A stretch of DNA of 36,802 nucleotides from SHLQ01 sp964441145 (GTDB taxonomy: Bacteria > Actinomycetota > Acidimicrobiia > Acidimicrobiales > SHLQ01): positions 1 through 36,802 of the forward strand of contig CAYTUB010000019.1 of the NCBI GenBank assembly GCA_964441145.1, read 5' to 3'. Made by a program: the position numbers and the translations under genes. Under the pieces are notes generated by a model. It saw nothing but the letters and a program-made list of their open reading frames with translations, was not told the origin of the DNA and did no database searches. Below, one piece after another: positions 1 to 8,204 of the stretch. How positions within the stretch are numbered: the first letter of the stretch is position 1; the number at the start of each line of letters is the position of its first letter.

Positions 1-55
1 CCTTTCGGGCACCAGGACCTAAACCTGGCGCGTCTGCCAGTTCCGCCACGTCCGC
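1..55 (-). tRNA. tRNA-Leu (anticodon UAG), partial at the window start
   Basis: Read on the minus strand, the sequence starts GCGGACG (acceptor arm), followed by a D-arm with the GGCAGACGC pattern typical of leucine tRNAs. The anticodon arm is CCAGG-TTTAGGT-CCTGG, which places TAG at positions 34-36. The next bases, TGCCCGAAAGG, fit the start of the long variable arm of a class II tRNA. The 3' half lies outside the window, so the T-arm and acceptor pairing cannot be checked. Confidence 0.9.
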
Positions 56-207
56 AGAACTGTCGAAAGACTAGTCCTTTGACGTGCCCCAAGGGAACAC
101 CAGCGACTTCTTCATCGACGAGAACCTCCAGTGAAACGCCGAGGCGCCGATAGCAACCAGTAACCTGAGCAATGGTTGTGGTCGAGGAAATAACTCGGCT
201 GCGCTGC

Positions 208-225
208 TGTTAGCTCTCACTAACA
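208..225 (+). promoter_or_regulatory. Inverted repeat upstream of clpP
   Basis: TGTTAG at 208-213 and CTAACA at 220-225 form a perfect 6-bp inverted repeat with a 6-nt spacer, about 30 bp before the clpP start. It could be an operator or a small leader hairpin. It does not resemble the CGC-centred ClgR site known upstream of actinobacterial clp genes. The rest of the 61-256 region holds no gene that I recognise. Confidence 0.25.
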
Positions 226-256
226 ATGATCTGAACGTTTCCCAATCAGGAGAACA

Positions 257-856
257 ATGGCCATCGAACTTCCCGGCACCTCATATGCAGCGTCTCTCAC
301 AGAGGACGTCTCGCGGATGGATATCTACAACCGCCTGCTCAAGGACCGAATCGTCTTTCTCGGTACAGACGTCAACGACGACATTGCGAACTACCTGACA
401 GCGCAAATGCTGCACCTCGAGAGCCAGGACCCAGAAAAGGACATCTGGCTCTACATCAACTCGCCAGGTGGCTCGGTCACCGCCGGAATGGCTATCTACG
501 ACACGATGCAATTCGTGCAGCCAGACGTCGGCACCATCTGCATGGGCCTCGGCGCATCGATGGGCCAGTTCCTTCTCGGCGCAGGAGCCAAGGGCAAGCG
601 CTACGCCCTCCCACACGCCCGCGTCATGATGCACCAGCCACTCGGTGGCGTTCGCGGCCAGGCATCGGACATCAAGATCCAAGCCGAGCAGATGGCAGCG
701 ACCAAGAAGCTCCTCCAGGCGCTTATCGCCGAGCACACCGGCCAGTCATTTGAAACCATCGAAACCGACTCCGACCGCGACCGCTGGTTCACCGCTGAAG
801 AAGCCAAGGAATACGGCATCATCGACAAAGTCATCGTTTCCCGCACCGATATCTGA
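257..856 (+). CDS. clpP: ATP-dependent Clp protease proteolytic subunit ClpP
   Basis: This is the serine peptidase core of the Clp protease. It assembles into a tetradecameric barrel and degrades proteins fed by ClpX or ClpC ATPases in the cytoplasm. At 199 residues it has family-typical length. The catalytic triad is Ser101 (in GASMGQ), His126 (in MMHQP) and Asp175 (in DRDRW), with the same spacing as in E. coli ClpP. The INSPGGSV oxyanion-loop region is intact. The ATG at 257 follows a clear AGGAG ribosome-binding site. Actinobacteria usually carry two clpP genes in tandem and often clpX nearby. Here it stands alone and converges with rpe, so a second copy and the ATPase are presumably elsewhere. 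Confidence 0.97.
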   Translation: MAIELPGTSYAASLTEDVSRMDIYNRLLKDRIVFLGTDVNDDIANYLTAQMLHLESQDPEKDIWLYINSPGGSVTAGMAIYDTMQFVQPDVGTICMGLGASMGQFLLGAGAKGKRYALPHARVMMHQPLGGVRGQASDIKIQAEQMAATKKLLQALIAEHTGQSFETIETDSDRDRWFTAEEAKEYGIIDKVIVSRTDI

Positions 857-982
857 TCCTTCGCTGTCAGTGGCTCCGCCGCGATTTTGACAGCTCAAGC
901 TGCAGATCTAGCTTTCGCCGCAGGCTCGATCCGTCGCTGCGCTCCTCGACTCGGGCTGCGGTTGATTGCTGCTTTCCCAGGC

Positions 983-1657
983 CTATTGAGCGGCTTTTGA
1001 CCGGAGGGCTTCGATGCCTTCGGTGAGGGTGGGGTAGCGGAACAGGGCCGAGCCGGAGATGAAGACGTTGGCGCCAGCGGCTGCTGCACCGCTGATGGTG
1101 TCTGTGCTGATGCCGCCGTCTACCTCGATGTCGACATCGGTGAGTCCTCGTTCGTCGAGCATCGATCGGATCTCGGCGATCTTGGCTTCCATTGTTTCGA
1201 TGTAGGCCTGGCCACCAAAGCCCGGGTTGACGGTCATCACGAGCACCATGTCGACCAGATCGAGTACATGCTCGATCGCTGAGGCCGGTGTCGCAGGATT
1301 CAGTGCGACGGCGGGCTGAGCTCCAAGCGCTCGAACATTGGCCAGTGTCCGGTGAAGATGCGTGGACGTCTCGGCGTGGACGATCAACATCTGACATCCC
1401 GCCTCGATGTACTCGGCTGCGAGCAGGTCCGGGTCGGTCACCATGAGGTGCGCCTCAAACATGACGTCGGTATATGGCCGACACGCGGCGATGACGTCGG
1501 GGCCAAAGGTCAGGTTCGGTACAAAATCGCCGTCCATTACATCCCACTGGATGCGGTCCGCGCCCGCTTCGCCGAGGCGGCGACATTCTTCGCCGAGGTT
1601 CGCGAAATCTGCGGGCAAGACCGACGGTACTATCTCTATCTTGGGAGCCATAGGCAT
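983..1657 (-). CDS. rpe: Ribulose-phosphate 3-epimerase
   Basis: Interconverts D-ribulose 5-phosphate and D-xylulose 5-phosphate in the pentose phosphate or Calvin pathways; a cytoplasmic TIM-barrel metalloenzyme. Family motifs are all present: PSVLPADF near the N-terminus, DVMDGDFVPN, AHLMV (metal His), VNPGFGGQ and VDGGI. The length of about 224 residues is typical. The frame extends upstream to 1711, but homology begins at the MPMAPK methionine (1657) or at the Met two codons later (1651). No strong ribosome-binding site distinguishes them. The gene converges with clpP and is divergent from the RNA methyltransferase gene, with only about 41 bp between the starts. Confidence 0.95.
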   Translation of the reverse strand: MPMAPKIEIVPSVLPADFANLGEECRRLGEAGADRIQWDVMDGDFVPNLTFGPDVIAACRPYTDVMFEAHLMVTDPDLLAAEYIEAGCQMLIVHAETSTHLHRTLANVRALGAQPAVALNPATPASAIEHVLDLVDMVLVMTVNPGFGGQAYIETMEAKIAEIRSMLDERGLTDVDIEVDGGISTDTISGAAAAGANVFISGSALFRYPTLTEGIEALRSKAAQ

Positions 1658-1698
1658 TGACCATAGGCGCAGCGGGCCAACACATCTATCCTGCGGCG

Positions 1699-2913
1699 GT
1701 GGACAACTCACTTGAAATCGACATCGTCCGAAGCGCCGACGGAGGTTCGGGGGTGGGATATCACCCCGACGGACGTGTGGCTTTCGTCGATGGCGCGTTG
1801 CCCGGTGAACGAGTAATCGCCGAAATCACGAAGCAACAAAAGCGGCACCTGCGGGCCCGAGCGGTAGAGATTGTCGACCCGTCGCCGGGTCGAGTGGCGC
1901 CAGCCTGTGCGACACGTGTTCGGGGGTGCGGCGGCTGCGATTTGGCCCACGCCGACATTGCGACCCAACACGAGATCAAGGCAGCGGTGGCACGCGATGC
2001 ACTCGTACGAATCGGGCGCGTGCCTGCCGAAGTTGCCGCCGAGGTCATAGGTACGGCGATCCAAACCCCAGCCGATGGCCCCTACCGGTATCGCACGACC
2101 GTGCGCACCGCGATCGATGCCCGACGGGCCGGTTACCGCCGAGCCGGATCGCACGAGGTGGTCGTAGCTGACGAATGTCGTGTGGCGCACCCCGCCATCG
2201 AGCAGCTTCTCGCAGACCTACGGTTTGGGCCCGACGCCGGCGAAGAGGCAACGATCCGTGTCAGCGCGGCCACCGGCGAGCAGATGGTGCTCGTCGACGG
2301 AAACCCAGCAGCGGTCGATGCCCCATCTGAGGTAGAGGTCGTCAGCCGGGGTGAACTCGCCCAAGGGCGACAGGTCTTCATTACCGAACATGCTGCTGGT
2401 CGAGACTGGCAGATTTCGGCCGGTTCGTTCTTCCAACCGGGGCCAGCGATCGCTGACATGTTGGCAGCGACGGTGACCGAACGTGCAGGAGACCTACACG
2501 GCGCAACCCTGGTCGACGCCTACGCGGGGGTTGGATTGTTTGCGGGCTCCGCTGGGTCGACGGCGGCGGACATTATCGCCATCGAACGAGCGGGTTCGTC
2601 AACGGCTGACGCTCGGGTGAACCTGGCTGACCTGCCCGCACAAGTAGTCGAGGCCGACGTCGATCGGTGGGATGCAATTCCCGCCGATGTCGTGATCGCC
2701 GATCCCGCTCGATCCGGTCTTGCCGCAGCCGGTGTGAAGGCACTGACGGGCTGTGATGCGCACACCTTTGTCCTCGTCAGTTGTGACACCGGTTCGTTTG
2801 GCCGCGACGTGGGGCTACTAACGGCCGCTGGTTACTCCCTCGACTCGGTCGACCTCATCGATGCGTTCGCCGACACCAGCCATATCGAGATCGTGAGCAC
2901 GCTTCGCCGCTGA
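1699..2913 (+). CDS. TRAM-domain class I RNA (uracil-5-)-methyltransferase, RumA/TrmA family
   Basis: A SAM-dependent methyltransferase predicted to methylate uridine C5 in rRNA or tRNA. From the N-terminus it has a TRAM RNA-binding domain (about residues 4-60), then a cysteine cluster C70-x6-C77-x2-C80 plus C160 that matches the 4Fe-4S ligands of RumA. The methyltransferase fold follows, with FFQPG, DAYAGVGLFAG (SAM loop) and IADPARSGL, and the nucleophile is probably Cys362 in SCDTG. The frame is open from a TTG at 1657, but that would overlap the rpe start. The GTG at 1699, just before the TRAM domain, is preferred. At 404 residues it has family-typical length. Target specificity (rRNA or tRNA) cannot be read from the sequence. 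Confidence 0.9.
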   Translation: MDNSLEIDIVRSADGGSGVGYHPDGRVAFVDGALPGERVIAEITKQQKRHLRARAVEIVDPSPGRVAPACATRVRGCGGCDLAHADIATQHEIKAAVARDALVRIGRVPAEVAAEVIGTAIQTPADGPYRYRTTVRTAIDARRAGYRRAGSHEVVVADECRVAHPAIEQLLADLRFGPDAGEEATIRVSAATGEQMVLVDGNPAAVDAPSEVEVVSRGELAQGRQVFITEHAAGRDWQISAGSFFQPGPAIADMLAATVTERAGDLHGATLVDAYAGVGLFAGSAGSTAADIIAIERAGSSTADARVNLADLPAQVVEADVDRWDAIPADVVIADPARSGLAAAGVKALTGCDAHTFVLVSCDTGSFGRDVGLLTAAGYSLDSVDLIDAFADTSHIEIVSTLRR

Positions 2914-3002
2914 GGCGAACGACTCATCACCCGAGCCAGGGGAACCACGTATCCTCGCGGGTAGGCGACTAGTTCAGCGCGTACGGCTGGTATCAGGGGA
3001 GG

Positions 3003-6000
3003 ATGATGCGTCTCTACGTCGAGATCGGCAATAACTCTCGTACCGTCGCGCTCACCATCGAAAACGAAGCTGCCACCGTCGGCGAGTTGTGCACCGCATT
3101 GGGCTTCGACGCGTCGCGGGGGCTGCTGGCCGATGGTCGACCGCTCGACAGCGGGATGCGACTGGTCGATGCTCCCCTCGTTGACGGGATCTCGATCCGG
3201 CCTTTCGGCTCGGACGTCTCGAGCGCAGAACATGTTGCGTGGGTCGGTGTCACCGCCGGACCAGACACCGGGAGCGTGCACCGCCTTAGTGGGCCGAGCG
3301 TCGTTCGTATCGGACGAAACCCCGACAGTGAGCTTCCGGTTCACAACGACAGCATTTCTGGAGCGCACGCCGAACTGACATGGGCCGGTGGTAGCGGCGA
3401 GATCATCGATCTCGGCTCGCGCAACGGCACCTGGATCGGCGATCGGTCGATCACCGCGGCAACGGTGATCGACGAGGCGGAGCCGATACGCGTCGGGTCT
3501 TCCGAAGTGCAGATCCGCAGCGTGGACACGTCCGACCGCCCATTGGGCGCAACAGCAGATCACGCGAGCCTGGCCGGGCGAATTTTGATGAATCGGCCGC
3601 CTCGCCCAACACTGCCGGCAAAGCCGACACCTCTACAGCTTCCCGACCCGCTCACCGATCGGGCGAGTCCAAAGTTTCCCCTGCTCCGGATGATCGTGCC
3701 GATCATTTTCGCGGTCGTGATGGTGCGGGTCACGGGCTCGTTGCAATTTGCGCTCTTTGCGCTGCTTTCGCCGGTGATGGCAATCGGCACCTACGTCTCG
3801 AGGCGCAAAGAGGTGAAGGGGGACCGAAAGACAGATGCCAAGACCCATGCGGATGCTCTAACGAAACTCGATGAAGATCTTGCGGCTGGCATCGAACAGG
3901 AGCGCTTGCGCCGTCGACATTTGGGGCCAGACATGGTCGAGTTGCGCCGCCGGGTAGAGGTGCCCTCGAGTCGACTCTGGGAACGACGAACGGTCAGCGA
4001 AGATGCTTTGACAGCGCGAGTCGGCCGGGGAACGATCCCGTGGAAGCCGCCGCTTGCTGAAGCGAGCCCGGGCTTTGACTCGGTCGCCGACGACGTCGGG
4101 GAGATCGTCGACCGATACAACACTGTTTCTGGCATCGAGTTGCTCGCGGATCTTCACCTGGGTGTGCTTGGGATCCATGGCGATCCGCTCAAAGCCCGAA
4201 GTCTCACGCGAGCCCTGGCGCTACAGGTCGCTATCAACCACGGACCCGCCGACGTGCGGATTGCGGTACTCACCACCGAGGAGCGCAAGTCGGAATGGTC
4301 ATGGTTTATGTGGCTGCCCCACGCCGCATCGAACGACGGCGGGCCACCGTTGGTGCTGTCAGGTGACGGGGCACGCCGTCTCGCAGACTCGCTGCTTGAA
4401 CAGCTACCCGAGTCCTCGGCGTACGGAAAACCATCGGCGTTGTTGCCCCGATGGTTGCTGCTGGTGGACGACGTCTCGCTCGTACACGAACGAGCCAGCG
4501 CACTTCGCCAAATTCTCGAACGCGGAGACGCTGGGATTCACGGAGTGGTGATGGCCGATCGCCTCGATCAACTTCCCGCTTCCACCGTCCAGGTTCTCGA
4601 AGTCGATGGTGCTGATGGCGAGTGTTCCCTTGGCCGCGTGGGCGATCGCCGGGCAGATGGTTTTGGGGTCGCTGATTCGGTCTCGATCGCGACGGCGACC
4701 GACATTGCACGCGCGATGTCTCGCTTCGAAGACCCCGAGGTCGAACTGGTCGGCGGAGGCCTACCCGAGTCAGTAACGATTCGCGACATACTTTGTGGAC
4801 CAAGCGCAGAAGAGATTCTGTCCCGGTGGAGAGTCTCGTCTACGGAAAATTCGCTGGGGGCCCCTTTGGGAATCGGTCCGGAAGGACCCGTTGTCATCGA
4901 CATGACAGTCGACGGGCCACACGGCCTCGTCGCAGGCACCACGGGAGCTGGAAAGTCCGAGCTCCTGCGAACGATGGTGATCGGTCTCGCTAGCGAGCAT
5001 TCTCCAGACGACCTGGTCTTCGTGCTCGTCGACTACAAGGGGGGCTCAGCGTTCGACGTGTGTACGTCGCTGCCACACGTTGTCGGCATTGTCACCGACC
5101 TCGACGAACAACTTTCCCAACGCGCCCTTCGATCGCTCGATGCAGAACTGCACCATCGTGAACTCGTACTGCGCGACGCAGCTGCCAAGGACATTTTCGA
5201 ATATCGCGATCTGGGTTCTCCCGCCGGGCCGCTCCCGAGGTTGATGGTTGTCATCGACGAGTTCGCCACGCTGCGGGCCGAGCTGCCGGACTTCGTCTCC
5301 GCGCTGGTCGGAATCGCCCAACGAGGACGAAGCCTCGGGGTCCACCTCATCCTGGCGACGCAGCGGCCATCGGGCGCCGTTGACGCAAACATCAAAGCGA
5401 ACACGAACCTCCGAATTGCACTGCGAGTGCAAGACGGTTCCGACTCACGAGACGTCATCGACGTGCCAGCAGCAGCCGAGCTCCCACGTACCCTGCCAGG
5501 ACGCGCCTACGTTCGCCGCGGCGAGGGAGACCTCACGCCGGTACAGACCGGGTACGCGTCGGGCCCCATCTCGACGGAAACCGGACCGCGCTTGCGGCTC
5601 ACGGAGGTCGGCAAGCCATCGAGCGAGGCAAAGAAACAGAATGCCGCGGGTGAGGTCACCAATCTTGCCCAATACGTACAGGCGTGCGTCGCAGCGGGCG
5701 AGTCCTACGAAACCCCTCGACGCCCCTGGGTGGATCCGTTGCCAGCAACCGTTTCGCAAGCCGATGTCGATCACAGCACCGCGACGGTTCCCGCGGACAA
5801 AGGGGCGATCATCCTGGCCATCGGGGACGACCCCGATCGGCAACGCCGAGTACCGGTTAGCTGGGACCCTACGTCTGGTCACCTCGGCGTGATTGGAACG
5901 TTGGGCAGCGGTGTCACGACGCTTGTCAAGAGCGTGGTGATTGGCGCTGGCGTGTTCGCTGGTGATCGTCCGACGTGGGTCTATGCCTGTGATCACGGTG

Positions 6001-7196
6001 CGAAAGGGCTCGTCGGACTCGACGCCTACCCCCATGTCGCACCGCTGCTGGAAGCCGATGATCTTCCCCGACACGAACGACTGCTCAGCATGCTCGACGC
6101 CATGTTGGAGGAACGAAAACAAGCAGGGGCCGAAGCAGCGGAACTGCCGATTGTCATCGTGGCGATCGATGGCATTGCAGGGTTCACCGAGCGGAACAGT
6201 ATCGAAACTGGCTCAACGAACGGCGATCGCTTCGCCCGCCTGGTGCGAGATGGACCCTCGGTTGGGATCGTCTTCGTCGTTGGCGCGGCGGCGTACAAGG
6301 ACCTCCCACGGCCATTTCGTGGAGCGTTCCGCACGACCTTTGGGCTCGAACAAAATGACCCCGGCGACTACTCACACTTTGGAGTACGCCCGAAAGACGT
6401 ACCGACCTTTGTACCTGGGCGTGCCGTTGTCGGAGAAGAAAATACTCTTGCCCAAGTTGTCGACTGGTCAACACTGCGAGCCCCAGAGACCCTGGTTGGC
6501 CTGGGTGCTCCACCTTCAATTGAACCCTTGCCCGATCTCATCGATGCCACCGAACTCCCAGCCGCATCCGTCGGGTCCACATTGGAAATCCCCATTGGTA
6601 TCGAGAACGAGACCCGCGATCTCGCGATATTGCGCGCTCGCTCCGGCGAACACATCACCATCGCCGGACCAGCAGAGAGCGGCCGGACCTCTGCTCTCAA
6701 ACTGATCGCCACCCAACTTCGTAGAGGGGACCCCAAGCTCGTGTTGGTCGGCCTTGCAGGTCCGGATTCGGACCTTCTCGACATTGGTGTATTCGATGCT
6801 TTCGGCACCTTTGAGGAACTTAAAGACATTCTCTCGGCCGCCGCGACCGATCACCGCCGTTGGGTGGTCATCGTCGACGACGCGGATCGGGTCGAAGACG
6901 AGTCCGGACCGCTCCACACCATGGCGCGCAACCCACCAACAAACGTCACCCTCATCATCGCAATGCGGTCAGCATCAGCACGCGGTTCCTATGGGCATTG
7001 GACTCGGTTCGTGCGAGCGAGTGGACTTGGCGTGGTGTTGCAGCCTGACAACTCCACTGACTCCGACGTACTAAATGTGCGGCTACCGCGAGGCGAACGG
7101 CTTAAAGCGGTTCCCGGTCGCGGATACTTGGGCCAAGCAGGGTCAGCGGCCGAATGCCAGATGGCCTTGGTGCCCGCTACTCCTGACAACAGCTGA
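3003..7196 (+). CDS. Type VII secretion FtsK/SpoIIIE ATPase, EssC-like, with N-terminal ubiquitin-like and FHA domains
   Basis: Predicted membrane-anchored motor that drives export of WXG-type substrates. Domain order in 1397 residues: a beta-grasp, ubiquitin/YukD-like segment (about 1-75); an FHA domain (about 80-175, with RIGRNP, SGAHAEL and GSRNGTW); two adjacent membrane segments (about 226-264); and three P-loop domains. The first P-loop, GTTGAGKS at 645-652, is intact and is followed by a Walker B in VVIDEFATL. The second (GTLGSGVTT, 965-973) lacks the lysine and the third (GPAESGRTS, 1222-1230) has Arg for Lys, as is common in EssC/EccC proteins. FHA domains before a transmembrane pair and tandem ATPases match Firmicutes EssC better than mycobacterial EccC. 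GGGGAGG directly abuts ATG 3003, so ATG 3006 may be the true start. The WXG-like gene follows. No eccB, eccD, eccE or mycosin gene is in the window. Confidence 0.92.
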   Translation: MMRLYVEIGNNSRTVALTIENEAATVGELCTALGFDASRGLLADGRPLDSGMRLVDAPLVDGISIRPFGSDVSSAEHVAWVGVTAGPDTGSVHRLSGPSVVRIGRNPDSELPVHNDSISGAHAELTWAGGSGEIIDLGSRNGTWIGDRSITAATVIDEAEPIRVGSSEVQIRSVDTSDRPLGATADHASLAGRILMNRPPRPTLPAKPTPLQLPDPLTDRASPKFPLLRMIVPIIFAVVMVRVTGSLQFALFALLSPVMAIGTYVSRRKEVKGDRKTDAKTHADALTKLDEDLAAGIEQERLRRRHLGPDMVELRRRVEVPSSRLWERRTVSEDALTARVGRGTIPWKPPLAEASPGFDSVADDVGEIVDRYNTVSGIELLADLHLGVLGIHGDPLKARSLTRALALQVAINHGPADVRIAVLTTEERKSEWSWFMWLPHAASNDGGPPLVLSGDGARRLADSLLEQLPESSAYGKPSALLPRWLLLVDDVSLVHERASALRQILERGDAGIHGVVMADRLDQLPASTVQVLEVDGADGECSLGRVGDRRADGFGVADSVSIATATDIARAMSRFEDPEVELVGGGLPESVTIRDILCGPSAEEILSRWRVSSTENSLGAPLGIGPEGPVVIDMTVDGPHGLVAGTTGAGKSELLRTMVIGLASEHSPDDLVFVLVDYKGGSAFDVCTSLPHVVGIVTDLDEQLSQRALRSLDAELHHRELVLRDAAAKDIFEYRDLGSPAGPLPRLMVVIDEFATLRAELPDFVSALVGIAQRGRSLGVHLILATQRPSGAVDANIKANTNLRIALRVQDGSDSRDVIDVPAAAELPRTLPGRAYVRRGEGDLTPVQTGYASGPISTETGPRLRLTEVGKPSSEAKKQNAAGEVTNLAQYVQACVAAGESYETPRRPWVDPLPATVSQADVDHSTATVPADKGAIILAIGDDPDRQRRVPVSWDPTSGHLGVIGTLGSGVTTLVKSVVIGAGVFAGDRPTWVYACDHGAKGLVGLDAYPHVAPLLEADDLPRHERLLSMLDAMLEERKQAGAEAAELPIVIVAIDGIAGFTERNSIETGSTNGDRFARLVRDGPSVGIVFVVGAAAYKDLPRPFRGAFRTTFGLEQNDPGDYSHFGVRPKDVPTFVPGRAVVGEENTLAQVVDWSTLRAPETLVGLGAPPSIEPLPDLIDATELPAASVGSTLEIPIGIENETRDLAILRARSGEHITIAGPAESGRTSALKLIATQLRRGDPKLVLVGLAGPDSDLLDIGVFDAFGTFEELKDILSAAATDHRRWVVIVDDADRVEDESGPLHTMARNPPTNVTLIIAMRSASARGSYGHWTRFVRASGLGVVLQPDNSTDSDVLNVRLPRGERLKAVPGRGYLGQAGSAAECQMALVPATPDNS

Positions 7197-7322
7197 TTCA
7201 TCGAGGTCCTGTCCGATGATCGCTCGCGGCTAGAGCCGTGGAGGTTGGTGCCTGAGACGAGAGGTCCATAGCGCTTCGCGCCTATGCCCGAAGTGCATTT
7301 CAAAGTATTTCAGTATTTCCTC
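7197..7322. other. Spacer between the EssC-like gene and the WXG-gene promoter
   Basis: No gene is seen. Two small hairpins may help end the upstream transcript: CGGC-TAGA-GCCG at 7227-7238, and an 8-bp stem with one bulge at 7267-7286 (CATAG-CGC, loop TTC). Neither is followed by a T-run. The 8-mer AGTATTTC is repeated in tandem at 7304-7311 and 7312-7319, just before the promoter. From about 7290 the sequence becomes distinctly AT-richer than its surroundings. Confidence 0.4.
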
Positions 7323-7353
7323 TTGACAATGAATGTCATCCCGTGTGTATAGT
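7323..7353 (+). promoter_or_regulatory. Sigma-70-type promoter of the WXG-like gene
   Basis: A consensus -35 box TTGACA lies at 7323-7328 and a near-consensus -10 box TATAGT at 7348-7353. The 19-bp spacer is slightly long. It lies in an AT-rich island in an otherwise GC-rich region, 55 bp before the start codon. This is the best consensus promoter noticed in the window and suggests the small secreted-type protein is expressed independently of, and probably more strongly than, the ATPase gene. Confidence 0.65.
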
Positions 7354-7375
7354 GGTGTATCGAAACAACACAAAA

Positions 7376-7392
7376 TGCTACGACAAGTAGCA
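7376..7392 (+). promoter_or_regulatory. 5' leader hairpin before the WXG-like gene
   Basis: TGCTAC (7376-7381) and GTAGCA (7387-7392) form a perfect 6-bp stem with a GACAA loop. The stem ends directly before the ribosome-binding site (GAAGGGG, about 7394-7400). The position suggests a transcript-stabilising or translation-tuning element. No known riboswitch class is recognised. Confidence 0.4.
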
Positions 7393-7408
7393 GAAGGGGT
7401 GAAATACC

Positions 7409-7909
7409 ATGGCACAACCAATTGGTGGAAATATCGCCGACATCGTCAAGGTCTCGGAGACGCTGAACAAGGCGGCAGAAGAGTCCAGGCTGACCACAGG
7501 AAAGACGGCGGATCATGCCGGTCAGCTCCATACAGACGTCAATGAGGCAATGAAAAAGCTGATGACGTCCTTCGGCCAGACAGCCACGGAGCTGCGCACG
7601 TTGATCACAACGAGTCATGGAGCGTTCAACGACAGCAACTGGACCGGTAAGTCAAAGGACGCCGCAAACATCGTGCGAAACGAACTCAGCGAAGGTGTCG
7701 ATGGGATTATTGACCAGGTGAACCTTGACTTTGAAGCTGAGCAGACTGCCTTTCTCGGGCGGATCGATGATCTCACCGCACAGATCAACGACAGCTTCAA
7801 GGCGGTTATGGACGATGTCGATCTTCGATACACCAATCTGAGCAAGGCAGCTGCTGACACAGCCACCAACTTCGAACTTGCCGACGACACCATCAAGATC
7901 CAGGGCTAG
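7409..7909 (+). CDS. WXG-like (ESAT-6 superfamily-like) protein, candidate type VII substrate
   Basis: A 166-residue, helix-rich, cysteine-free protein without signal peptide or membrane segment. A W-T-G turn (Trp78, Gly80 in SNWTGKS) sits between two long amphipathic helical stretches, as in the WXG100 hairpin. The turn lies further in than in classical proteins of about 100 residues, giving a longer N-terminal helix and a long C-terminal helical tail. Its position directly after the EssC-like ATPase supports a role as secreted substrate or structural partner. No obvious Y-x3-D/E export signal is seen at the C-terminus. The ATG at 7409 follows a purine-rich site. Assignment rests on the motif, predicted helicity and context, so the exact family is uncertain. 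Confidence 0.7.
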   Translation: MAQPIGGNIADIVKVSETLNKAAEESRLTTGKTADHAGQLHTDVNEAMKKLMTSFGQTATELRTLITTSHGAFNDSNWTGKSKDAANIVRNELSEGVDGIIDQVNLDFEAEQTAFLGRIDDLTAQINDSFKAVMDDVDLRYTNLSKAAADTATNFELADDTIKIQG

Positions 7910-7973
7910 GCAGAAGAATTGGCGGGGCGGGCGACCAACAGGTCACCCCAACCAACGGCTTTCGGGTCGTAGG

Positions 7974-8013
7974 CAAAGACGCACGGCTGCCAGCCGTGCG
8001 TCTTTGGGGTTTT
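7974..8013 (+). terminator. Strong intrinsic terminator after the WXG-like gene
   Basis: A perfect 15-bp inverted repeat (left arm 7974-7988, right arm 7992-8006) with a 3-nt GCC loop is followed by GGGGTTTT. The arm includes AAAGACGCACGGCT. This is the strongest perfect hairpin found in the window and should cleanly separate the secretion island from the acyl-CoA synthetase/transport operon. Confidence 0.85.
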
Positions 8014-8204
8014 CGGCGGAATCGATGCCTCGTTGCAAGGCGTCAAAGGCGTTTCGAGCGATAACAACTTTGCGGATCGGTAACCATCCGCACTGCCGGT
8101 CGACGGCTTCTGAAATCTGGCGCCGGAACGAGTTGCGACAAAGGTCACATTGCATGGTACGTTCACCACACAGTTTGGTCAGACGACTTTGAGGGGGGTT
8201 GCCG
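8014..8204. other. Intergenic region upstream of the acyl-CoA synthetase operon
   Basis: No convincing gene is seen; overlapping short frames on both strands lack ribosome-binding sites and recognisable content. A possible promoter is TTGCGA (8133-8138) with TACGTT (8158-8163), but the 19-bp spacing is poor, so it is only a candidate. A G-rich ribosome-binding site (GAGGGGGG, 8191-8198) precedes ATG 8205. Confidence 0.3.

Noticed and set aside
1657..1698. TTG start for the RNA methyltransferase
   Set aside because: It would overlap the divergent rpe start codon; the GTG at 1699 directly precedes the TRAM domain.
7906..8169. Small minus-strand gene between the WXG-like gene and the acyl-CoA synthetase
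   Set aside because: The frame crosses a strong terminator hairpin, lacks a ribosome-binding site and shows no recognisable content.
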